From Bacteroidaceae bacterium HV4-6-C5C (GTDB lineage: Bacteria; Bacteroidota; Bacteroidia; Bacteroidales; Bacteroidaceae), in contig VOIU01000003.1 of the NCBI GenBank assembly GCA_007896885.1, positions 124,001 to 188,000 of the forward strand: a stretch of 64,000 bases of DNA, written 5' to 3'. Below, in pieces: positions 26,427 through 33,467 of the stretch. Both the position numbers and the translations under genes were made by a program. The notes under the pieces are model-generated. The model made no database searches, was not told the origin of the DNA, and saw only the letters and a list, made by a program, of their open reading frames with translations. Position 1 is the stretch's first letter. Each line of letters opens with the position of its first letter.

Positions 26427-26455
26427 GTATTAATACAATAGTACACGTATATACT
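26427..26455. promoter_or_regulatory. Candidate GntR operator at the ABC operon start site
   Basis: GTATTAATAC at 26427-26436 is a perfect 10-bp palindrome. AGTA-N8-TACT at 26440-26455 encloses a second palindrome, GTATATAC (26447-26454). Both lie on or just after the predicted transcription start. GT...AC symmetry is usual for GntR-family sites, and the operon encodes a GntR regulator. Confidence 0.45.
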
Positions 26456-26476
26456 AATATATAATTAATATAATCT

Positions 26477-27331
26477 ATGCTGCAAGTAAAAAACGTTTCA
26501 TTCAGTTATCGTAGGGGCAAGAAAGAAGTCCTACACGATTTCTCGCTTTCTTTGGGAAAAGGTGGAGTATATGGTTTATTGGGGCGGAATGGTGCCGGAA
26601 AATCTACTCTGCTTTATTTGATGAGTGGATTACTTATTCCTAAAAAAGGAGAAGTGATATACCATAATGTCAATGTTCGTCTCCGCCAGCCGGTTACTCT
26701 CCGCGATATGTTCTTGGTGCCTGAAGAATTTGATTTACCTCCGATATCTCTTCTTAGCTATGTGGAATTGAACAGTCCGTTTTATCCACGCTTTAGCAAA
26801 GAGGATATGGTGAAGTATCTTCATTATTTTGAAATGGATCAGGATGTCAATTTAGGTGCTTTATCTATGGGGCAAAAGAAAAAAGTGTTTATGAGCTTTG
26901 CTTTAGCTACCAATACTTCATTATTAATAATGGACGAACCTACCAATGGACTTGATATTCCCGGAAAGAGTCAGTTTCGCAAATTTATTGCATCCGGAAT
27001 GACGGATGATAAAACGATTATTATTTCAACTCATCAGGTAAGGGATATTGATCGGATTCTGGATCATGTTTTAATAATGGATAACAGTCAGGTATTGCTT
27101 GACGAATCTATTGGAGATATTTGTAACAAGCTCCTTTTCGTAGAAAGTGATAACCGCAATTTGGCAAATAATGCTCTTTTCACCCTTCCTTCAGTACAAG
27201 GCAACTATTTATTATTGCCCAATACAGATGGAGAAGAGTCGGAGATCAATCTAGAGCTGTTGTTCGGCGCTACACTTGCCGAACCTGAGAAAATTAAAAG
27301 AATGTTTCACTATAATGAAAATAAACAATGA
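26477..27331 (+). CDS. ABC transporter ATP-binding protein
   Basis: ATPase subunit of a two-gene ABC exporter. The 284 residues carry Walker A GRNGAGKST near 35, the Q-loop region VPEEFDLP, a short ABC signature LSMGQKKKV near 135 (LSxGQ form), Walker B LLIMDEPTNGLD near 155 and the H-loop STHQVRD near 190. The C-terminal 75 residues are a variable accessory tail. The last 4 bp overlap the permease start (ATGA arrangement), showing translational coupling. The gene order (ATPase, permease, GntR) resembles YtrA-type systems that respond to envelope stress or antimicrobials. The substrate is unknown. Confidence 0.92.
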   Translation: MLQVKNVSFSYRRGKKEVLHDFSLSLGKGGVYGLLGRNGAGKSTLLYLMSGLLIPKKGEVIYHNVNVRLRQPVTLRDMFLVPEEFDLPPISLLSYVELNSPFYPRFSKEDMVKYLHYFEMDQDVNLGALSMGQKKKVFMSFALATNTSLLIMDEPTNGLDIPGKSQFRKFIASGMTDDKTIIISTHQVRDIDRILDHVLIMDNSQVLLDESIGDICNKLLFVESDNRNLANNALFTLPSVQGNYLLLPNTDGEESEINLELLFGATLAEPEKIKRMFHYNENKQ

Positions 27332-28173
27332 TACGTGATACCTTTTTTAGTATGTCCCGCTTTGTGGATCTTTGCCGTAAAGAAATGGTGGAAAGTTGGA
27401 AGACGAATATACTCCGAGTAGTCATGATTTATGGACTGTTTGTTGTAGCGTTTGTTTGGAATGGATATTTTCAATATGAAGAACCTAGCCGTTTTACCGG
27501 TGTAAGGAACGGGGTTGATCCTATGTGGACATTCGAACTTATTGTTTTCCTTTGGGCGATTGTTATAATGGGACTTCTTAGTGCTTCCTTTATAATGGAG
27601 CGGATGAAGTCGAAAACGAGCCGGATAGCGATGTTGATGACCCCTGCGACAATGTTTGAAAAATTCTTTTCACGTTGGCTTGTCTTTACTTTCGGTTTCT
27701 TAATTGTGTTTTTAATCGCTTTTATTCTGGCTGACTGGACACGTGTGTTAATCTATAGTATAAGCTACCCCGAACTGAAAAATGTTATAGCTTCAGTTCC
27801 TCTTTGTCATTTGGTTGGCGGAGGTAATAACGTTGACTATTGGACTGCCTTTGAAACGCCGCAACTTTTTGTGCTTGGAATTAGCGTATACTGCTATATT
27901 CAATCGGTTTTTGTGCTCGGGAGTGTAATTTGGCCTAAGAATGCTTATATCAAAACATTTTCTGCAGTAATCGTTTTGGCTGTGACTTATATATCCATAG
28001 CACTATTATTGGTAAAGATTTTGGCTGAAGACAAAAGTTACGGTTTTCACCCTTCGATAAGCGATGAAACACTGGCATGTCTCATGACAACGGGGTTCTT
28101 TGTGATGGCTGTTTTCGATTGGGTGCTCGCCTATTTCCGTTTTAAAGAGTCCGAAATTATTAATCGTTGGTAA
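27328..28173 (+). CDS. ABC transporter permease
   Basis: Membrane subunit partnering the ATPase just upstream. The 281 residues have about six hydrophobic segments, near 33-48, 72-92, 109-132, 180-205, 212-232 and 248-270, with a cytoplasmic amphipathic start (FVDLCRKEMVESWKTNILR). The long loop between segments 3 and 4 contains the unusual YPELKNVIASVPLCHLVGGGNNVDYWTAF, which may face the periplasm. The architecture is of the ABC-2 type, so export or membrane-stress handling is more likely than uptake. The stop is 2 bp before the GntR gene. Confidence 0.85.
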   Translation: MIRDTFFSMSRFVDLCRKEMVESWKTNILRVVMIYGLFVVAFVWNGYFQYEEPSRFTGVRNGVDPMWTFELIVFLWAIVIMGLLSASFIMERMKSKTSRIAMLMTPATMFEKFFSRWLVFTFGFLIVFLIAFILADWTRVLIYSISYPELKNVIASVPLCHLVGGGNNVDYWTAFETPQLFVLGISVYCYIQSVFVLGSVIWPKNAYIKTFSAVIVLAVTYISIALLLVKILAEDKSYGFHPSISDETLACLMTTGFFVMAVFDWVLAYFRFKESEIINRW

Positions 28174-28175
28174 GT

Positions 28176-28544
28176 ATGAATTTCAAAGAAATAAAAGGAA
28201 TCTACCTTCAAATAGCAGACCGCATTTGTGATGAGATTCTTCTCGAGCAATATCGTGAAGAAGAACGCATCCCATCTGTAAGGGAGTACGCGGCTGTGGT
28301 GGAAGTCAATGCCAATACGGCAATGCGTTCGTATGATTATTTGCAGTCGCAAGGAATTATCTATAATAAGCGTGGCATCGGGTATTTTGTCTCATCGGGT
28401 GCGCGTAAATTGATTCTTTCATTACGCAAAGAATATTTTCTAAAAGAGGAAATAGATTATTTCTTCAAGCAAATGTATACACTTGGTATTTCGGCTAAGG
28501 AGATGTCGGATATGTACCTGGATTTTACTAAGAAACAAAAATAA
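28176..28544 (+). CDS. GntR family regulator, YtrA subfamily
   Basis: A 122-residue repressor-like protein consisting of an N-terminal winged helix and a short helical tail, the length of the YtrA class. The DNA-binding part shows IYLQIADRICDEILLEQYREEERIPSVREYAAVVEVNANTAMRSYDYLQSQGIIYNKRGIGYFVS, read across residues about 6-72. There is no effector domain. The in-frame TTG at 28167 overlaps the permease stop; the ATG at 28176 is preferred. It probably binds the palindromes at 26427-26455 and controls its own operon, in keeping with YtrA-type circuits. Confidence 0.88.
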   Translation: MNFKEIKGIYLQIADRICDEILLEQYREEERIPSVREYAAVVEVNANTAMRSYDYLQSQGIIYNKRGIGYFVSSGARKLILSLRKEYFLKEEIDYFFKQMYTLGISAKEMSDMYLDFTKKQK

Positions 28545-28554
28545 AAAGAAAACT

Positions 28555-29382
28555 ATGAAACGAACAACTTATATAATCCTGGGCATGTTGCTCACCGGAC
28601 TTATTGTTATGAGTGCCGCTTTGGTTTATTTATTTACGTGGTCAGCTGATTCGGACAGAACTCTATTAAAAATAGCCGGGGCGTATAAAACAGTAAACCT
28701 TCCGCAGTGTAAGGTGCTGGAATTAACGATGAATGAATCTTCTCTGAACCCCGGTACGGGAGAAACTAAAAAGACTCGTTGGGCCTCATTTCAAGACACG
28801 CCGTTGAAAGTCTCTCCTTCTAAAGGAAATCTTGCAAGTTTTACATACTCCTCCGATATGGATCGTTATATGAAAATACAGTCATCGGGTGATACGTTGA
28901 AGATTATATTCGATTTTAGTGAAGGAAAGCTAGATTCCGAGAAACGTTCAATGGATTGGTTCATCGTTCATTCGCGAGAAATGAAAATAGCTTTGCCCGA
29001 TCAAGTACAATTGCTAAACGCTAATCTTTTGGATCAGAATGTTAAGATAGAAGGTTTTAAACGTGATAGCTTGTCAGTGGGAGTAAGAGGAAATGCTGTG
29101 ATGGAAAGCTCTCATTTTAAAGCATTAAATGTTCAACGTGGTGATTGGCAATTCAATAGTGGTGAAGTGGAGAATTTGCATTTGTACCTGGACGATATAC
29201 AAGCATGGAAAGTTAATACGACTTCTTTTCACATTGATAAGGAATACTTAAGTGGAAAGAATACTTCTGAATGTGTTTTACAAAAAGGAGAATGTCGTCA
29301 AATCATCTGGAATCCGCAATCACCTGATGCTTCTCTTCGAGTGGAATTGAAAGAAGCTGCAATACTCAAAGTATTAAAGTGA
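28555..29382 (+). CDS. Membrane-anchored beta-rich protein of unknown function
   Basis: A 275-residue protein with one N-terminal helix (about 6-28) and an extracytoplasmic domain. Short beta strands repeat with polar turns (for example VQLLNANLLDQNVKIEGFKRDSLSVGVRGNAVMES then FKALNVQRGDWQF), which resembles the beta-helical DUF2807/GIN or DUF4097 type of envelope proteins, but no exact motif is decisive. The ATG at 28555 is favoured over the in-frame 28483, which lies inside the GntR gene. It starts 10 bp after the GntR stop and is the last member of the ABC operon, hence possibly a partner of the transporter at the membrane. Confidence 0.65.
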   Translation: MKRTTYIILGMLLTGLIVMSAALVYLFTWSADSDRTLLKIAGAYKTVNLPQCKVLELTMNESSLNPGTGETKKTRWASFQDTPLKVSPSKGNLASFTYSSDMDRYMKIQSSGDTLKIIFDFSEGKLDSEKRSMDWFIVHSREMKIALPDQVQLLNANLLDQNVKIEGFKRDSLSVGVRGNAVMESSHFKALNVQRGDWQFNSGEVENLHLYLDDIQAWKVNTTSFHIDKEYLSGKNTSECVLQKGECRQIIWNPQSPDASLRVELKEAAILKVLK

Positions 29383-29417
29383 TTTTTAGGAGTCATATAA
29401 TAGTAATACTTTCTTAA

Positions 29418-29526
29418 TACCATCTTCATGTTTTCTCCGCTTTTTTGCGCTCCAGCTGTGGCTTGAAAAGGTAAAGTCAGAGTGGAGATGGTATGGAGAT
29501 GGTATTGCCTTGGTATAGGGATGGTC
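29418..29526. repeat. Intergenic 11-bp tandem repeats with an inverted copy
   Basis: Four consecutive 11-bp units at 29483-29526: TGGAGATGGTA twice, then TTGCCTTGGTA and TAGGGATGGTC. An inverted single copy, TACCATCTTCA, lies at 29418-29428. The array is in the spacer between convergent genes. Confidence 0.7.
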
Positions 29527-29560
29527 TGATTTTTCTGTAAGCTGTATTTCCGTTCATTAC

Positions 29561-29586
29561 GGCTCTTTTTTATAGTAAAAAAAGCC
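29561..29586. terminator. AT-rich hairpin between convergent genes
   Basis: GGCTCTTTTTTA and TAAAAAAAGCC pair around a TAG loop with one mismatch. It could terminate either side but is weak because most of the stem is A-T. Confidence 0.35.
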
Positions 29587-29606
29587 AATTTTGTGCTAGA
29601 ACTGTT

Positions 29607-30224
29607 TTATAGTGTCTCTTTAATATCTTGTATTTCCACCAACTTATTTACAATGGCATATATTGTTAGACCAGCTGGAGAGTGTATTTGTAGTTTACGG
29701 GCAATATTTCGCCGATGAGTGATAACTGTATGAATAGATAGAAACAGTTGGTCGGCGATCGTTTTATTTGTCATTCCTTTCACCACACAAGTGATGATCT
29801 CTTTCTCTCGTTGGCTAAGTGCCTCTTGCTCGTTTTCTCCCTCTTCTTCTGGTTCATCGTTGCAAAGTAAATGATTGATTTTGGTACTAATAAGCTCTTG
29901 ATCATCACAGATCGAAATTTGCTCATCGTACTCTTTCAATATATTGATGTCGATTACAGTGGAGACGATGGCAACATATCTGATGCCTCCTTTACTGTTT
30001 TCTGTTTTGAAAGATGGAAGATCAAACCATCCCCCAAAGGTCGGGTTGACGATCAGAATATCTGGAGTGTGCATGTGTATATAGCCGTGTAGACCTTCCG
30101 GAGAGGAAACTTCTATCGGATGGATGTTTAGGCTTGACAGACGTTTCAATACGGCTATGATGCCACTACGAATAATCACAGAACTCTCGGCGACAACAAC
30201 TTTTAAAGACGTATTATTGCTCAT
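29607..30224 (-). CDS. LuxR/NarL-type regulator with a receiver-like domain lacking the phospho-acceptor Asp
   Basis: A 205-residue transcription factor. Residues about 8-125 resemble a response-regulator receiver (LKVVVAESSVIIRSGIIAVL start, DILIVNPTFGG at the position of the usual phospho-Asp). The acceptor Asp is replaced by Asn in IVNP, and the acidic pair at the N-terminal loop is AES, so classical phosphorylation is unlikely. The C-terminal LuxR HTH is intact: LSQREKEIITCVVKGMTNKTIADQLFLSIHTVITHRRNIARKL, read around residues 135-180. The gene overlaps the hemerythrin-like gene by 11 bp on the same strand, so the two are translationally coupled. A redox input through that partner is a reasonable guess. 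Confidence 0.8.
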   Translation of the reverse strand: MSNNTSLKVVVAESSVIIRSGIIAVLKRLSSLNIHPIEVSSPEGLHGYIHMHTPDILIVNPTFGGWFDLPSFKTENSKGGIRYVAIVSTVIDINILKEYDEQISICDDQELISTKINHLLCNDEPEEEGENEQEALSQREKEIITCVVKGMTNKTIADQLFLSIHTVITHRRNIARKLQIHSPAGLTIYAIVNKLVEIQDIKETL

Positions 30225-30918
30225 TCTTTAGTCTCCTTTCTATTTGTCTCACAGCGGGGACAAACATGTAATCTTCTACTTGACAATGCGAAGCCAAATC
30301 GTGTTCGCAGTTGTAAATGTCGAAAAGGACAGCGTTTAGGAGGTTATTGTTTTCTTTTTCCGGATAATATTTTATTATGATACTTTTCAGTTCGGTCAGC
30401 TTGTTTTCAATTTGATTATGCTTGCTGGCGAATGTCGCGATGTTATAAGTATCGGAAAGTTTTCCCTTCATCACTTCTTCAACGTATGTAAATACAGCCT
30501 GATTCTCATATTCCATGTGTTTACCAACTTCTTTGGCATATTCATCAAAGAACTTAAGAATGAGAAATGCTACATTATCTGTACGTGAACAGTCGAGAGC
30601 TTCGAGTAGTTTACGTCGGATGGCCGGTAAACAAAAATCGAGGAAATAAGTATGAGCTTGTTTCAGATATTCCATTAATGACGTTATAGAGAACGCATTT
30701 TCATCATCGCTGTATGAATACTGCTCTTCGCTTATAAAGTTGGCTACTGCTAAAAACGTTTTGTAGTCTACTCCTTGTGCTTCACAAACATCTTTCACAT
30801 TCTTATCTCCAAATCCTAATGATAATCCAAATCGGCTCATCACCATCAGTATGGAGTAGTTGTCGAATATCAGATCACTCATTTTATCTGTAGCGCGATA
30901 CTTATGTGGCTCACTCAT
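30214..30918 (-). CDS. Hemerythrin-like (diiron) domain protein
   Basis: Predicted cytoplasmic diiron four-helix protein that may sense or handle O2, NO or peroxide. In the 234 residues, residues about 1-65 form a helical ScdA/RIC-like N-terminal domain without its usual cysteine pair. The hemerythrin part supplies ligands in order: His in QAHTYFLDF near 88, His and Glu in KHMEYE near 133, His in ASKHNQIE near 166, and His with a distal Glu in EHDLASHCQVEDY near 208-216. This is the classical H...HxxxE...H...H...HxxxxD/E order. It is the first gene of the two-gene unit with the LuxR-type regulator. A 16-bp palindrome overlaps the predicted transcription start. Confidence 0.78.
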   Translation of the reverse strand: MSEPHKYRATDKMSDLIFDNYSILMVMSRFGLSLGFGDKNVKDVCEAQGVDYKTFLAVANFISEEQYSYSDDENAFSITSLMEYLKQAHTYFLDFCLPAIRRKLLEALDCSRTDNVAFLILKFFDEYAKEVGKHMEYENQAVFTYVEEVMKGKLSDTYNIATFASKHNQIENKLTELKSIIIKYYPEKENNNLLNAVLFDIYNCEHDLASHCQVEDYMFVPAVRQIERRLKNEQ

Positions 30919-30936
30919 TGTATTTTAAAACTTAGT

Positions 30937-30962
30937 ATTCTTATATAAGAATTGCAAAATAA
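30937..30962 (-). promoter_or_regulatory. Promoter and perfect 16-bp palindrome for the hemerythrin-LuxR unit
   Basis: The minus strand reads TTATTTTG at 30962-30955 (7 of 8 to TAnnTTTG). Directly downstream is ATTCTTATATAAGAAT at 30937-30952, a perfect 16-bp palindrome covering the expected start site near 30948. The position suits repression by a homodimer such as the LuxR-type product. Confidence 0.55.
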
Positions 30963-31021
30963 CGGTTTTTATTTGAAAAAGGCAATCGCTATATGTAGGT
31001 ATTTTGTGTTTAGCTATATTT

Positions 31022-31059
31022 AACTATAATAATTAGTTTACGAACTATAAAATATAGTT
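31022..31059. promoter_or_regulatory. Two BlaI/MecI-like operators, AACTA-N7-TAGTT
   Basis: Copies at 31022-31038 and 31043-31059, centre to centre 21 bp (two helical turns). Both begin AACTATAA. The second extends to AACTATA-AAA-TATAGTT. The ACTA...TAGT core resembles the ACTACA...TGTAGT dyad of known BlaI/MecI sites. They lie 87-124 bp before the BlaI-family start codon, next to a TTATTTG sequence that may be its -7 region. Confidence 0.6.
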
Positions 31060-31145
31060 ATTTGCGAAAAAGAATGATATAAGTCACTTATAAAGTGGCT
31101 ATGAATATTGATGAGATTAAAATATTATCTATATAGAAAATCGCA

Positions 31146-31517
31146 ATGAAAGGACTAACAGGAAAAGAAGAAGAAATTATGACCCATTTTTGGGAAAAGG
31201 GAGATTTGTTTGTGAAAGAGCTTTTGGCTTTTTATGATGACCCTAAGCCTCATTTTAATACGCTGTCAACAATTGTAAGGGCTTTAGAAGATAAGGGATT
31301 CTTGTCACACCGTGTTTTCGGTAATACTTATCAATACTATGCAGCTATTAGTGAAGAGGAGTTTAGGCAGGGAGCTTTGAAAGGAGTTGTCAAAAAGTAT
31401 TTCAACAATTCATTCCTTAGTGTGGTATCTTCACTTGTTAAAGAGGAAGATATATCTGTAGAGGAGTTGAAAAAACTTATTGCTGAAGTAGAAAAAGGGA
31501 AAAATAGAAACAAATAA
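31146..31517 (+). CDS. BlaI/MecI/CopY family repressor
   Basis: A 123-residue winged-helix repressor. The DNA-binding part spans about 1-72 (LTGKEEEIMTHFWEKGDLFVKELLAFY, then HFNTLSTIVRALEDKGFLSHRV, then YYAAISEEEF). A helical dimerisation tail follows. In BlaI and MecI, repression is relieved by proteolysis in this tail, and a comparable NNSF sequence occurs at about residue 89-92. It is first in a three-gene run that ends in a BlaR1-type M56 peptidase, the expected partner. The twin AACTA-N7-TAGTT boxes upstream are its probable operators. Confidence 0.92.
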   Translation: MKGLTGKEEEIMTHFWEKGDLFVKELLAFYDDPKPHFNTLSTIVRALEDKGFLSHRVFGNTYQYYAAISEEEFRQGALKGVVKKYFNNSFLSVVSSLVKEEDISVEELKKLIAEVEKGKNRNK

Positions 31518-31530
31518 ATAAGAACTCAAG

Positions 31531-33411
31531 ATGAAAAACTCTGTTGTTTTGATCTGCCTTTTGGTAACAGTTATTTGTCTACAGTTACAGGCTAAAGATA
31601 AAGTGTATGAGAAGCCGTATTTCATCGCAAGAAGTGCGCAAATACTTGAAGTGGAAAAGGTAACCTTGAAAAAAGATACTACCGTATTGGATATGAGGGT
31701 CTTCAGTACTCCTACGGATAAGGTGAAGTTATTATCTTCAGCTGCATTGCAGAGTGGTGGTAAAAAGTATTCTTTAATAAAGATGGAAGGACTTTCTGCT
31801 AAAGATTGGACTGCAACTAATGATAAAGGAGAGTTATCTTTTAAGTTATTCTTTCAAGCTTTACCTTCCAAAGCCAGCAGCTTTAGTTTTATTGAAGGTG
31901 ATGGAGTAGGAGAATGGCGTATTTATGGCATTCAGCTGACGGGTAAGCGACCTTCTGTGGAAATACCAGAGTCATTGAAGGGCTATGAGCCTGGAAAAGT
32001 TGTTGCATTACCCCCGTCTCAAGTACAACCCGGTAAGGCATTGTTAAGTGGTAGACTTTTGGGCTATAAAGATATGAGTCTTTTGATGTCTGTGAGCTAT
32101 AAGAGCTGGTTACCTGTGGCGACACAATCACAAGATATCAATATAAATCCCGATGGTTCTTTCCGTACTGAGATTCCTCTGATGTCTCCAACGAGTGTTA
32201 AACTGAGTATCGGTTCATTAAACTATACACTTTGCCTGGTGCCAGGCAAGGAAACCATATTAACTCTCAATTTACCTGCGATTTATATTCCCCAAAGCCG
32301 TTGGTTTAAAGATGAACCTGCTCTGGAGAAGAAGATTTGGGTGGAAGGAGAAATGGCTGCTTTGAATAGTGAGATTATCGGAAAGAACTATCCGTTGAAC
32401 ATTAGCAAAAATATGCCTGCGATGCTAAAGGATGTTTGTGGTATGACGCCTATACAGTTTAAGCAACATGTTTTGAAGCTCTTGTCAGATAAACGTAATA
32501 CTTTGGAAGCCGATCAAGGTATCAGTGATATTTATAGATCATTTCTGTTCTGGAATTTAGAAATGGATGCTTGGTCTATAATAAGCAATTACAAGACACT
32601 CTTGACTTATGCTCCAATGTTTGCCGGAGTAAAAGATGCTCCGAAGCCAAAAGCTGAAGATTTGAAAGTGGATAGCACTTATTACGACGATCTTTTAAAA
32701 TTAAGTATTGTACGCAACCCGAGTGCAATGTATTGTTTTGATTACCCTTCCTTTTTATTGAGTCAGGAAATATTGGGAAAGAACAAGATATCTGCCGACG
32801 AATTATCTAGCCAGGTTGTTGGTGCAAACCGTTTATTTTCGCAGTTGGATAAAGAATATAAGATACTTACTGTTGATCAAGAGAATGAAGTAAATAGGTA
32901 TTCTTTGAAAGAGTTTGCTAACATACTGAATGATAAGAATAAGGGATTGATTGACTTGCTCGCTACCAATGCCAAAAAGACCGGCTATAAAGTTTGTGAG
33001 ATGGATACAGCCGTATCCGGTGATAAATTACTTCAAGCCCTTGTTTCTCCTTACAAAGGCAAAGTAGTACTGGTTGATGTTTGGGCAACTTGGTGCGGCC
33101 CATGCAAAAGAGCTATGAAAGAGATGCTTCCAATGAAAGAAGAACTTAAAGATCAAGGCGTTACTTATGTCTATCTGGCAGGTGATAATTCTCCTGAAGT
33201 AATATGGAAAAATATGATCCCTGATATTCATGGCGAACATTATCGGGTGACAAAAACACAGTGGGCTGATTTTGTTAAAGCGCTTCAAGTAGAGGGTGTT
33301 CCCACTTATTTTGTGATAAACAAATCGGGTGAAATCGCTTATCGTACTACGGGCTTTCCGGGAGTTGATACCATGAAGGATGAATTGCAGAAGGCACTGA
33401 AAGCAAACTAA
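31531..33411 (+). CDS. Secreted thioredoxin-like (TlpA/ResA-type) protein with a long N-terminal region
   Basis: Probable periplasmic thiol-disulfide oxidoreductase. The 626 residues have a signal peptide (about 1-21, ending LQAKD). A long beta-rich N-terminal part (about 25-480) is common in Bacteroidota TlpA-type proteins but has no clear catalytic motif. A C-terminal thioredoxin domain carries the WCGPC active site (C522 and C525) and the cis-proline VPTYFV near 590. The extra domain probably binds a client or the envelope. It starts 13 bp after the BlaI gene and ends 56 bp before the M56 gene, so it is part of the regulated operon and may be the target process rather than a sensor component. 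Confidence 0.88.
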   Translation: MKNSVVLICLLVTVICLQLQAKDKVYEKPYFIARSAQILEVEKVTLKKDTTVLDMRVFSTPTDKVKLLSSAALQSGGKKYSLIKMEGLSAKDWTATNDKGELSFKLFFQALPSKASSFSFIEGDGVGEWRIYGIQLTGKRPSVEIPESLKGYEPGKVVALPPSQVQPGKALLSGRLLGYKDMSLLMSVSYKSWLPVATQSQDININPDGSFRTEIPLMSPTSVKLSIGSLNYTLCLVPGKETILTLNLPAIYIPQSRWFKDEPALEKKIWVEGEMAALNSEIIGKNYPLNISKNMPAMLKDVCGMTPIQFKQHVLKLLSDKRNTLEADQGISDIYRSFLFWNLEMDAWSIISNYKTLLTYAPMFAGVKDAPKPKAEDLKVDSTYYDDLLKLSIVRNPSAMYCFDYPSFLLSQEILGKNKISADELSSQVVGANRLFSQLDKEYKILTVDQENEVNRYSLKEFANILNDKNKGLIDLLATNAKKTGYKVCEMDTAVSGDKLLQALVSPYKGKVVLVDVWATWCGPCKRAMKEMLPMKEELKDQGVTYVYLAGDNSPEVIWKNMIPDIHGEHYRVTKTQWADFVKALQVEGVPTYFVINKSGEIAYRTTGFPGVDTMKDELQKALKAN

Positions 33412-33467
33412 GTTTTTTTTTGCGTATTGGATTTATTGAGTAATAATCTTTATACAATAGTTGTGTA

